From contig VGVZ01000012.1 of assembly GCA_016873805.1 (NCBI GenBank), forward strand, positions 24,736 to 88,735: DNA of 64,000 nt, read 5' to 3'. Numbering within the stretch: the first letter of the stretch is position 1; every line of letters starts with the position of its first letter. A model generated the notes under the pieces. That model had not been told where the DNA came from and searched no databases. It was given only the letters and a program-made list of their open reading frames with translations. Positions 18,274 to 27,300 of the stretch are shown here, in pieces. The position numbers and the translations under genes were made by a program. The DNA comes from Ignavibacteria bacterium (GTDB taxonomy: Bacteria; Bacteroidota; Ignavibacteria; UBA10030).

Positions 18274-18301
18274 TCACGCAATGCTGCGTGAATCGCTCGG
18301 T
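18256..18301 (-). terminator. Intrinsic terminator of the small exported-protein gene
   Basis: On the minus strand arms of 8 + 9 bp (ACCGAGCG and ATTCACGCA with their complements, a 2-base bulge and a short loop) are followed by seven Ts (18262-18256). This is a strong Rho-independent terminator 37 bases after the stop at 18338. Its 3' half contains the only upstream ATG of the next gene. Confidence 0.85.
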
Positions 18302-18337
18302 CAACGGGACGATACACAGCGTATGTTCACCTGTTGA

Positions 18338-18844
18338 CTACTCTTCCTCCTGTCGGAACAAATGAAATCCGCCAAAGAAGGCATTACTGCGATACGGATC
18401 ATTCATCCAGTACATTGGCGGCATCTGGCGAAACTGGACTTGGAACAACGTGTTTTCCGACGGCCGATAGTTGAGCTGGGCCTTCGTAAGATAGATTCCC
18501 GTCAGACCCTTCTGCATCTCCTTCCCGAACGAGCTGAACGGAGAATGCATCACGCTCACATCGAACTGGACATCCAGAGGATCTGAAAGCTGGTAGAACA
18601 TGCTGTTCGTATACATGCCGAGGGAAAGCCCCTGGCCGCCGAACGTCGTGTACGACAGGGAGTAGCTATGGTTCATCCTGAACTTGCCCGGATCGAACAA
18701 CCCGAACCACAGCCCGCCCGCATTCGGTCGGATGATCGACTCGCTCACATTCGGCTTCGATTCGCCAGCGGACTTGAATTGGGCCGTTGTCACCGACGCG
18801 GTCAGCATCAACAACACCGCCAAAACGCAAATCACTCGCTGCAT
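18338..18844 (-). CDS. Small exported protein of unknown function
   Basis: A 168-residue protein with a clear signal peptide (MQRVICVLAVLLMLTASVTTA, then QFKSAGES). The mature part is rich in Phe, Tyr, Met and Ser, with strand-like stretches (MNHSYSLSYTTFGGQGLSLGMY, TLFQVQFRQMPPMYW), suggesting a small outer-membrane or periplasmic beta protein. I do not recognise the family. It is a one-gene transcription unit: a strong promoter at 18882-18910, the ribosome-binding site GGGAGGA before the ATG and an intrinsic terminator at 18256-18301. This suggests it is well expressed. Confidence 0.72.
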   Translation of the reverse strand: MQRVICVLAVLLMLTASVTTAQFKSAGESKPNVSESIIRPNAGGLWFGLFDPGKFRMNHSYSLSYTTFGGQGLSLGMYTNSMFYQLSDPLDVQFDVSVMHSPFSSFGKEMQKGLTGIYLTKAQLNYRPSENTLFQVQFRQMPPMYWMNDPYRSNAFFGGFHLFRQEEE

Positions 18845-18881
18845 TCCATCCTCCCAGCAATTCGTTTCAAATCACGTCAAA

Positions 18882-18910
18882 ATAGTACTCAAATCTGGTC
18901 TGAGAGTCAA
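18882..18910 (-). promoter_or_regulatory. Promoter of the small exported-protein gene (TTGACT-N17-TACTAT)
   Basis: Minus-strand TTGACT (18910-18905), 17 bases, TACTAT (18887-18882). Together with a GGGAGGA ribosome-binding site and a terminator it isolates this gene from the panC operon upstream. Confidence 0.65.
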
Positions 18911-18920
18911 TATACCGGCG

Positions 18921-19712
18921 TCATCCCTCGGTCGACACAAACCTCCGATACTTCATCACCAACTCCTCCGCCTCGCCCAATTGCTCGACCGTATTGATTC
19001 CCCGTATCTCATCAGGATCGTGCACCTTCCACGCCGCCACCGGAAGGCTGTTCTTCCAGAAGAATTCGAAAATGTCCGTCAGGTAATATTCACCTTGGTC
19101 ATTGTTCCGGTTGATCTGTTTCAGACCGTCAAACAGGATCGATTTGTCAAAGACATAGATGCCGGAATTAATCTCCTTGATGGCTCGTTCCTCAGCGGAG
19201 GCGTCGCGGTGTTCCACGATCTTCTGGACCCCCCCGTCGGCATCCCGAATGACGCGGCCGTAACCGGTCGGATCTTCAAGATCCGTTGTGAGCACCGTGG
19301 CGATCGCGTGCCGGCCGCGATGCTCTGCCATCAGGCCCTCGACCGTATCGGGCGAGAGCAGCGGAACATCACCCGATAGGACGAGGATGTCCCCGGAAAA
19401 GTTCCGCAGAGGCACCTCAACCTGCATGACGGCATGTCCCGTCCCAAGTTGCGGCTCCTGTACGACGTATTCGACGGAGGGCCAGAAATTCTTCACGAAA
19501 TCGATAACGGTGTGCTTCTGATAGCCGACAATCGCAACAACCCGGTTTGATTCGATTTCGGACGCGAGCTTCAGCACGTAATGAAGGAGCGGCTTCCCGC
19601 GCAGCTCAAACATCACCTTGGCCCGACTGGGGTCTTTCATACGCGTCCCGATGCCGGCGGCCATGATGACCGTCGCCAATTCCTTCGTTCGATCGTCCAT
19701 CATCGTATGCAT
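18921..19712 (-). CDS. Sugar-1-phosphate nucleotidyltransferase, GlmU N-terminal-like
   Basis: About 263 residues with the nucleotidyltransferase signature VIMAAGIGTRMKDPSRAKVMFEL, then QEPQLGTGHAVMQ, LSGDVPLL, DPTGYGRVIR and EINSGIYVF, all as in the pyrophosphorylase half of GlmU. The C-terminal left-handed beta-helix acetyltransferase domain of GlmU (total ~450 residues) is absent and the gene ends naturally. It therefore probably makes UDP-GlcNAc or a related nucleotide sugar from the 1-phosphate; acetylation must come from another protein. The start is uncertain: a TTG at 19721 directly follows the panC stop, and ATGs at 19712, 19703 and 19700 are possible. Confidence 0.82.
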   Translation of the reverse strand: MHTMMDDRTKELATVIMAAGIGTRMKDPSRAKVMFELRGKPLLHYVLKLASEIESNRVVAIVGYQKHTVIDFVKNFWPSVEYVVQEPQLGTGHAVMQVEVPLRNFSGDILVLSGDVPLLSPDTVEGLMAEHRGRHAIATVLTTDLEDPTGYGRVIRDADGGVQKIVEHRDASAEERAIKEINSGIYVFDKSILFDGLKQINRNNDQGEYYLTDIFEFFWKNSLPVAAWKVHDPDEIRGINTVEQLGEAEELVMKYRRFVSTEG

Positions 19713-19721
19713 CCGCTCCAA

Positions 19722-20579
19722 TCAGGAGAAAGTGACCGAGATGTTATCGATGAGCCTTGTCGCTCCGAACCGCACCGCCAAAAGGATGAGGATCCGCGGC
19801 GGATGAATGGCCTCGACCGGAGTGAAGGTATCCGGTTCGACGCACGCAATGTAATCGATTGCCGTTGCGCCGGCATCCGAAATCATCTTTTTCATTTCGC
19901 CGGAGAGCTTCTCAACCGATCGCTCTCCATCCTGAATCTGCTTTTCCGCGAAGATCAGCGCCGCATAGAGAGATGCTGCGGCCGTTCGCTCGGCGCGATT
20001 CAAATAGACATTTCGCGAGCTCATCGCGAGGCCATCCGGTTCCCGCACCGTCGGCTCTACATGGATCTCGACATCCATGTTCAGGTCACTCACCATCTTT
20101 CGCACCACAAAAGCCTGCTGGGCGTCCTTTTGACCGAAGACGGCAACATGAGGCTTCGTCAAACCAAAGAGCTTCGCGACCACTGTGGTCACGCCCCGGA
20201 AGTGAGTCGGTCGGAATGCACCTTCGAGGATGGATGTGACCGTTTCAACTTCGACGTATGTGAGGTACCCCTCGGGGTACATCTCGCGACGGTCGGGACA
20301 GAACACAACATCGGCTCCCGCTTCACCTGCACGCAGGTTGTCCGCATCAAGATCGCGGGGGTATGATTCGAAATCTTCGCCGACGCTGAACTGGGTGGGA
20401 TTGACAAAGATGGTCGTGATCACGACGTCGGCGAGTTCTTTCGCGCGTCGGATGAGACTCAGATGGCCTTCGTGCAAATACCCCATCGTGGGGACAACGC
20501 CGATTCGTTTTCCCGCCGAGCGCAATCGATCTGCCTCGGCCTGAATCTCACGAACGGAAAAGATGGTCTGGATGCTCAA
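19722..20579 (-). CDS. panC: Pantoate-beta-alanine ligase (pantothenate synthetase)
   Basis: About 285 residues from the TTG at 20579 (SIQTIFSVREIQ). VPTMGYLHEGHLSLIRRAK carries the HxGH motif, and FVNPTQFSVGEDFESYPR, VFGQKDAQQ and GLAMSSRNVYLN complete the active site. It condenses pantoate and beta-alanine with ATP in coenzyme A synthesis. There is no in-frame ATG at the N-terminus. A TTG at 20630, four bases from the accD stop, would add 17 unconserved residues, while the TTG at 20579 has GGAAAG upstream and gives the usual family length. Confidence 0.92.
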   Translation of the reverse strand: MSIQTIFSVREIQAEADRLRSAGKRIGVVPTMGYLHEGHLSLIRRAKELADVVITTIFVNPTQFSVGEDFESYPRDLDADNLRAGEAGADVVFCPDRREMYPEGYLTYVEVETVTSILEGAFRPTHFRGVTTVVAKLFGLTKPHVAVFGQKDAQQAFVVRKMVSDLNMDVEIHVEPTVREPDGLAMSSRNVYLNRAERTAAASLYAALIFAEKQIQDGERSVEKLSGEMKKMISDAGATAIDYIACVEPDTFTPVEAIHPPRILILLAVRFGATRLIDNISVTFS

Positions 20580-20633
20580 TGGAACGTCTTTCCGCACAGC
20601 GGCTGCGCGACTCCCGATGACCTGCGGCAATCA

Positions 20634-21476
20634 TTAGTTCTGAAACAAATGGAGGAGTCGACTCAGTGTGCTCCTCATCTCTCGCCGATGGACGATCATG
20701 TCGACAAAGCCTTTTTCCAGAAGGAACTCGGATCGCTGGAACCCTTTCGGCAGGTCTTTGCCGATCGTCTGTTTGATCACTCGCGGGCCGGCGAAGCCAA
20801 TCAGCGCTCCCGGTTCGGCAATATTGATATCCCCCAGCATCGCATAGCTTGCCGTGACGCCTCCGGTCGTTGGATCCGTCAGGATGGAAAAAAACGGGAC
20901 ACCGGAATCGGAGAGCTGTGCAAGTTTCGCGCTGGTCTTCGCCAGCTGCATAAGGGAGAGGGCAGCCTCCATCATTCGTGCGCCTCCGCTGGAAGAGATG
21001 ATAATCAGCGGGCGCTCGGTCTTGCGAGCTTTGTCAATAGCTCTGGCGATCTTCTCTCCCACGACGGATCCCATGCTCCCGCCGATGAAACCAAAGTCCA
21101 TGCACGCAATCACGACGGGATGGTTATCGATTGCGGCCGTTCCTGTTCGTACCGCGTCATTCAGTCCCGTCTTCTTGATCGTGTCTTTGATCCGATCGGA
21201 GTACGGCTTGGTATCCTTGAAGTCCAGAGGATCCGCGGATCGCATTTTCTTGTCCATTTCTTTGAAGCTTCCCCGATCGAGGAGAATTTCAAAGTATTCT
21301 TTGCTCCCGATTCGGAAGTGGGTTTGGCATTTCGGGCAGACAAAGAAGTTCTGTTCGAGCTGTTTACGGTGGATGATTTCACCGCACCCGTTGCACTTCG
21401 TCCAGAGACCGTCGGGGATTTCCTTCTTCGGACCTTCGGCGATGATATTCTGTTTGGAACGTCGGAACCAGGGCAT
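20634..21476 (-). CDS. accD: Acetyl-CoA carboxylase carboxyltransferase subunit beta
   Basis: A 280-residue protein with the AccD zinc ribbon Cys28/Cys31/Cys47/Cys50 (CNGC and CPKC), followed by the crotonase-like carboxyltransferase core (SGGARMMEAALSLMQLAK, PTTGGVTASYAMLGDI, GFAGPRVI). With AccA it transfers the carboxyl group from biotin to acetyl-CoA, the first step of fatty-acid synthesis. GGAGG lies eight bases before the ATG. The gene follows tsaB after 60 bases and precedes panC. Confidence 0.96.
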   Translation of the reverse strand: MPWFRRSKQNIIAEGPKKEIPDGLWTKCNGCGEIIHRKQLEQNFFVCPKCQTHFRIGSKEYFEILLDRGSFKEMDKKMRSADPLDFKDTKPYSDRIKDTIKKTGLNDAVRTGTAAIDNHPVVIACMDFGFIGGSMGSVVGEKIARAIDKARKTERPLIIISSSGGARMMEAALSLMQLAKTSAKLAQLSDSGVPFFSILTDPTTGGVTASYAMLGDINIAEPGALIGFAGPRVIKQTIGKDLPKGFQRSEFLLEKGFVDMIVHRREMRSTLSRLLHLFQN

Positions 21477-21536
21477 GGAGAACCTCCGTGGAGATCTGAA
21501 ATTATGGGCACGCTGATCGTGACCGCCGAAACGATG

Positions 21537-22211
21537 TCACGCCTTTTTCGCGGTTCGAACGATGAAATTTTTCAGATACATCGGCTCGATGTGCTGGAGA
21601 TCTGCAATCCGTTCTTCCCGAAACAACTGCCGCCCCAGCAGGGCGATCGTTGCGCCGCTCATGAATGTGCGCGTGTGAAAAACCCTCCGCCGTCTCTCCC
21701 CTTCTTCCTGAAGCCCGTCGGCAACATCCGTCAGTACAATATCACTTTCGCGGATCATCCCGACCAGCTCGTCACGCGGGTACACCCGGACCGGGATCTC
21801 GGTAATGCGCTCGGTCGATCTCGAAAAGCGTCCGGCGTAGAATTCCCCCTGTTTCGCGTCGAGGGCGATGACGATCGATAGCCACTCGTCATGTTCCTCA
21901 AATGCCGACGACGCAACTGACGCCATCGTCGGAACGGCGACCAACGGAATCCCCCGGGCGTAACAGAGTCCCTTCGCCGTGCTCAAGCCGATACGAAGTC
22001 CGGAGAAAGAACCGGGTCCGATGGAAACGGCAACCGCGGAGAGTTCGCCGGGGGAAGCTCCGGCCGATTGCAGAACGTCCGCCATCAGCGTCAACAGCTT
22101 CTCCGAGTGGATATGGGACTCGACGACCGAGCGTTCGGCAACCAATCCGTGTTCGTCGGCCAGACCGACAGAACACACTTCCGTCGAAGTTTCAATGCCG
22201 AGAATCAACAT
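21537..22211 (-). CDS. tsaB: tRNA threonylcarbamoyladenosine biosynthesis protein TsaB
   Basis: A 224-residue protein starting MLILGIETSTEVCSVGL, with VESHIHSEKLLTL and VSIGPGSFSGLRIGLSTAKGL, the standard TsaB landmarks. It partners TsaD and TsaE to make t6A37 in ANN-decoding tRNAs. The start overlaps the 3' end of tsaE by 20 bases, so the two are translationally linked. The reading frame continues upstream inside tsaE only as a shadow. Confidence 0.94.
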   Translation of the reverse strand: MLILGIETSTEVCSVGLADEHGLVAERSVVESHIHSEKLLTLMADVLQSAGASPGELSAVAVSIGPGSFSGLRIGLSTAKGLCYARGIPLVAVPTMASVASSAFEEHDEWLSIVIALDAKQGEFYAGRFSRSTERITEIPVRVYPRDELVGMIRESDIVLTDVADGLQEEGERRRRVFHTRTFMSGATIALLGRQLFREERIADLQHIEPMYLKNFIVRTAKKA

Positions 22212-22698
22212 GCATGACCCGTTGCGCGGCGTCGGCCCCGACTGTCGGTCCGATCGAGACCCGACGTATCTCGATTGTTCGAACATCCGCTGCCTCCCCG
22301 AGCGTGAGATAGACGTCGTATCGCTGAGGGGGCAGCAATTCACCGAGATAGTCAGCCCACTCAATAAGGCAAATCCCGTCTCCGGCGAAGAACTCCTCGT
22401 ACCCGAGATCGTAGACCTCCTCGGTCGACGAGATCCTGTAGAGATCGAAATGGTGGATCAGGATTTCATCCCCGTTGTCATCCAGGCCTTCGTATCGATT
22501 GAGGATCACGAACGTCGGACTCGAAACGTGCGACCGCACGCCGAACGCATCACACACACCCTGAACAAAACGCGTTTTCCCGCTCCCGAGGTTGCCGGAG
22601 AGCGCCACGACGTCGCCGCGAGACAAGCGTGCCGCAAACTTCCTCGCAAGCTCAATCGTTTCTGCTTCTGATCGCGTGGTATGGATTTGATCGATCAC
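22192..22698 (-). CDS. tsaE: tRNA threonylcarbamoyladenosine biosynthesis ATPase TsaE
   Basis: A 168-residue P-loop protein: Walker A GNLGSGKT at residues 35-42, SPTFVILNRYEG, HHFDLYRI and LIEWADYLGELLP are the conserved TsaE boxes. It drives cycling of the TsaBD complex in t6A synthesis. It overlaps porX by 4 bases (ATGA) and tsaB by 20 bases. Co-transcription behind a T9SS regulator is unexpected for a tRNA-modification gene. Confidence 0.95.
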   Translation of the reverse strand: MIDQIHTTRSEAETIELARKFAARLSRGDVVALSGNLGSGKTRFVQGVCDAFGVRSHVSSPTFVILNRYEGLDDNGDEILIHHFDLYRISSTEEVYDLGYEEFFAGDGICLIEWADYLGELLPPQRYDVYLTLGEAADVRTIEIRRVSIGPTVGADAAQRVMHVDSRH

Positions 22699-24257
22699 TT
22701 CGATTCAAGTTTCACGATGGGAAGAACCATTTCTTCCAATGAAATCCCGCCATGCTGAAAACTATCCCGGTACTGGTTGAGATACTTGTGATAGTCGGTC
22801 GGATAGACAAAGTAGAAATCTTCTTTGGCCAGCACGTAGGTGGTCGTCACACTTCCTTTCGGAAGCTTGAACTCTTCGGGATTCTTCACATAGACCGCCT
22901 CCCGGTCATTGATGCGGAGGTTTCGTCCGTATTTGTATCGCAAGTTCGTTGACGCTTCCCGGTCGCCCACGACTTTACTTCCTCTCATGCATCGGACACT
23001 GCCGTGATCGGTTGTCATGTAGACAACCGCATTCTTCTGTTTCGCAAGCGTCTTCAGCATGCCGAACAGGGATGAGTGCTGAAACCAGGATCCGGTCAAG
23101 GATCGATAGGCCGCTTCGTCGGGGGCGATCTCCTTCAGGAGCGGCGAGTCCGATCTCCCGTGAGCCAGCATATCGATGAAATTGACGACGATCGCCGTCA
23201 GCTTGTTCTGGGCGTACGAGGCAATATTGTTTTCGATCTGTCGCCCGAACTCCGCGTCGAGGATCTTGACGTACTTGGACTCGGGTTTCAGGGCGATCCC
23301 CGATCGCTCGAGCAGATCATCGAGCAACCGGTGTTCGTGTCGATTGCGACTGCTCTCGTCATCTTCTCCCGATCTCCAGATTTCGGGAAACCGGCGTTCA
23401 AGATCGATGGGAAACAGGCCGCTGAAGATCGCATTGCGTGAGTAGGGTGTTGCGGTGGGAAGAATGCTGTAATAGTAATTCCTCTCCACCGAGTAGAAAT
23501 CGGAGAGCATCCGCTCCATGATGAGCCATTGATCGAGCCGCAGACAATCCACCACGAAGAAGAATACCGATTTCTTCCCTTTCAGCTCCGGGACGATAAA
23601 CTGTTTGACGATATCGGTGGAGAGTGTCGGCCGATCGGATGAGGATTGAAGCCATGAGCGGTAGTTTCGCTCGACGTATTTGGCAAACTCGGCATTGACC
23701 TCTCGTCGCTGATCCAGGAGGGTTTGACGAAGTCCCAGATCAGGATGTTCATCGAGGTCCAAGTCCCACGATGTCAGTTTTGTATGGATATCGATCCACC
23801 CGTGGAAGTCGATTGGGCCAAGGAGTTCCGCGCTTATTTGCTGGAATTCCTTGACATAATCGCGCGACAAATACTCCCCGGCGATCTTCCGTCCCTCCAA
23901 GATCTTCTTGCAGGCCATCAAGACCTGGGTGGGATTGATCGGTTTCAAGAGATAGTCAGTGATCTTGCTCCCGATCGCTTCTTCCATGAGGCTTTCCGCC
24001 TCATTCTTCGTGATCATGATCACGGACAGGGCAGTGTCAATGGCTTTGATTTCCGAAAGGGTTTTGAGGCCCCCGATGCCAGGCATCATCTCATCGAGCA
24101 AAACGAGATCAAAGCCCCCTTTGCGGACCATCTCGATTGCGTCTTCTCCGTTGGTGGCGGTCTCGACGATATAGCCTTTGTTTTCGAGTAATTTGAGATG
24201 CGCTCTCAGGAGATCGATTTCGTCATCAACCCAGAGTATCTTTCGTGATGTTGCCAT
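22695..24257 (-). CDS. porX: T9SS response regulator PorX (receiver + PglZ-like domain)
   Basis: A 520-residue protein. The receiver domain (residues ~5-120) has Asp11/Asp12, phosphoacceptor Asp55 in LVLLDEMMPG, and Lys105 in LLKPINP. A helical linker leads to a PglZ/alkaline-phosphatase-like domain with FFFVVDCLRLDQW, PTATPYSRNAIFSGLFP and YMTTDHGSVR, the metal-site motifs of that superfamily. The architecture is that of PorX of Porphyromonas and Flavobacterium, which with the histidine kinase PorY controls T9SS expression and has phosphodiesterase activity. The ATG at 24257 gives the canonical receiver N-terminus. It lies 105 bases downstream of sprA. No PorY is present in the window. Confidence 0.93.
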   Translation of the reverse strand: MATSRKILWVDDEIDLLRAHLKLLENKGYIVETATNGEDAIEMVRKGGFDLVLLDEMMPGIGGLKTLSEIKAIDTALSVIMITKNEAESLMEEAIGSKITDYLLKPINPTQVLMACKKILEGRKIAGEYLSRDYVKEFQQISAELLGPIDFHGWIDIHTKLTSWDLDLDEHPDLGLRQTLLDQRREVNAEFAKYVERNYRSWLQSSSDRPTLSTDIVKQFIVPELKGKKSVFFFVVDCLRLDQWLIMERMLSDFYSVERNYYYSILPTATPYSRNAIFSGLFPIDLERRFPEIWRSGEDDESSRNRHEHRLLDDLLERSGIALKPESKYVKILDAEFGRQIENNIASYAQNKLTAIVVNFIDMLAHGRSDSPLLKEIAPDEAAYRSLTGSWFQHSSLFGMLKTLAKQKNAVVYMTTDHGSVRCMRGSKVVGDREASTNLRYKYGRNLRINDREAVYVKNPEEFKLPKGSVTTTYVLAKEDFYFVYPTDYHKYLNQYRDSFQHGGISLEEMVLPIVKLESK

Positions 24258-24362
24258 AGCTCCAGATGTGCTGATTGTGCTCGATGCAACGCGAGTCAAA
24301 GTAACCATTATGCCCCTAAGAATCAATGAAACCGCAGATAGTCGCAGGCGATGACGCGTCGG

Positions 24363-27300
24363 TTACTGAATCGCGACGCGGACGTCCAATCCCCCTTCGT
24401 TGATCGTCGAACCAGGAATGCGCGATCCACCTTCGTCCGGTTTGAACTTTGTGAACTTGTAGTAGATCGATGCCGTCACGCGCGAGCTGAGGATGTACCG
24501 GATGCGCGGTTCCATTGTCGTACGGCTGAATCCCTCGAGCGGTTCTCCCTCCTTCTTGAAGTCGCGTTTCATGTCGTAGATTCGACGCGAGTTCTGCGAG
24601 TAGCTGTAGGTGAACGACATGTCCAAATCGTTCGACAACGACAGTCCGAAGAACGGAATCTCAAACCCTCGCCGATTGTAGTTGGCAGACACCGAGATGT
24701 CCGTCGTGTTCATCTCCACGATGTTCTGCGCCGCAGGGGTGAGATCGTAGGAGGTTGTCGTGGACAGACGGAATGACGCGCCAAGGTTACCCTTGCCAAG
24801 CTCGTGGAACGTAAACGTCAGACCAACCAGCGGCGCGAAACCGTACACAACTTGTTGGCTTTCCGTAACCTCTCCCGTTCCAGGGGTCAGCTTCCAACGA
24901 CGCTTATACGTGGAGTTATAGGTATGGTCGAAGCTCACTCTCTGGGCGATACTTCCCAGGAGAGGAAGCTTTTCCAAGCCATCCCAGCGAATAGACCAGT
25001 TTGGACGGGGGAACAATTTTCCCAGAATCTTTGCCCCAATCGGAATAGCCTCAAATCCCTCTTCGAATGCCTGAGCGAGCTTCTCATCCAGCGCACGAAT
25101 ATCGCCGATATCCTGTTTCAATTCCTCGTACCTCTTGTTCACATCCTCCACACTGGTCTTGAGCATCTTGAACAACAGGATCGGCGGAAACGTCATGAAC
25201 GAGCGTTCCACATCGCCGTTGACGATTCGATTGAGTGGTGTTGGAACGCCGAGAGAATCCGTCGCGAGCGAGGTGTTCACATTGTACGACCACCCCAGGT
25301 TCCACGACAGCTCCACGCGTGCGCCTTCCCACAGCGGTCGGGAAGTGCGAATATTCACTCGATTTTTTTCGGAAAAGATATCCGTGAGATTGCCAAGCGG
25401 TGCACGGCGGCCCTGAGTGGTCGTCCCGGTCACAAAAGGAAAACTCCCTTTCGACTTGATAATGACATCCCCATGCGGGTCGGAGGCCAGGCCGAGTTGA
25501 TACATCAACGACGGACCGTATTCCGGAAGCGAATTCTGGATGAAGGGGATTCGGCCGAACATATTTGAAAATCCCGGTCTTCCGATCACTCCATTATGAC
25601 GCGCCGAGTTGGTCATCGAAAAGGTCAGATTCACGCGGTCGAACTCAAAGAACGGCGTCTTGAGAAGAAGCCGCGTGATCTGATCGATTCGTTCCGAGAG
25701 TGGTATCGAAGCCTCGACGACCGCGGTATCGGTTGGAGATCGTGTTGGTTGAGGCGCCTTGGGAGACCAGATTTCGTTGCCGATGAGGTTGAGATTGATA
25801 TCCACGGAAATGGCCAGATTCCCGGACCAAGCGGAGCTCTTGCCCAGATCACCCGCTTGGAGATCGTTTTGCCAATCATAGCGGACCCCGTATCGTGCTG
25901 TCGGCGTGACAAACTTGTCCAACTTCAGAACAGCAGGAAGGACAGGTCGGGAATTGATCGCAACCGTCTGAGTATACGTCTGATCGATGCCGAAATCGAT
26001 GAGTCGTTCGCCACCAAACATGGAACCGAGAATATCCGTGAACGATCGCTGTTCGCCAAGCTGGTCGAGCTCCAGGTGCACCAGACTGCTTGCAATATCA
26101 AGCTGATAGTCAGTGCCGAGATTCAGGAAACCGCCGTCCACAAAGGGCCAGCTGAATCCGAATCCTCGGTTCATTGTGAAACTGCGCGCCACTGGCTTGG
26201 GGGCTGTTTGGTTACGCACCTGCTCATGCGTCTGGCCGCGGGTCAGCGTGGAAGTCAGGTTGAAATTCCGTGGCGTGAAGAACAGTTTCGTCTTCGACCA
26301 TCCGTCGAGAATAAAGAGCTCCTCGGCCCAGGCGAATGGTTCAACATAGTTGTTCGGATTGAGCAGCAGATCGTAGCCCAACCGGAAATTCCACGACCAC
26401 GAATTGAAACGCTCGGTCGTCGGATTTCGGCGCCATGAATTCGCATGAGAAAAACCAAAATTCATCCGGTTGATGGTTTCCGTGACGAGCCAATACTCGA
26501 TCGGCACCTTGAACCGGATATTGGGAAGTGCGATCGTTTCTGTGACACTCAGTGTTTTAGCTTGTTCACGAATCGCTTCTCCCTCCGCTTTGGCTTCGGC
26601 ATCGTTCTTCCCGCTTTCTCTGGAAACCTGCTCGACGCGTCTCACCGCCTCATCCACGAGAATGTCCCTTCCCGGCAGGTACCGCGGATCCTGGACTCCC
26701 TCGACGTGCGAGTAAGAGAGGGGAATCGAAGTTCCGGCCCAGCTCTCCGGGAGAAACTTTTCGAAGTTCAGACCGGCATTGAGCGACCAGTTTCTGTCAA
26801 GATTGCGCGTGCCAAAACGTTCTTCCAGGCCGTGGAAATAGGGATCCCGCTCGGTCATGCCGAACGTAATCGTTGCGACATCAGCGAACTTGATCGACGT
26901 ATCGAAGCGGTACGCCCAACCTTTCGTATCATCCACATCGGTCAGCCGCATCTCATTGATCCAGACTTCCCCCGTCACGCTGCTCTTTCCCTTATTCGGA
27001 GGATTTTCGACTCCCAGCACAAGGTAGCGCACATTCGTCAACGTCGGTTCACCCCGAACTTGATACGACGCCCCCGGAGCTCCATCCGGCACCGGCACGC
27101 GCGCAGTCAGGACACCGACAGAATCACGACCAAGCTTGATCGCGGTGAGATCAACAAAATGAATAGTGATTTCGTTTGCCGGATCCCAACCGGAGCGGAT
27201 GGGCGCACGATACTCATAGTAGTTCAGCGAGTCGGCGCCGAAGCGGAAGAATAATTCCACATCGTAGTTCGAGGTATCGGCGTACATCATCCGAAATCCG

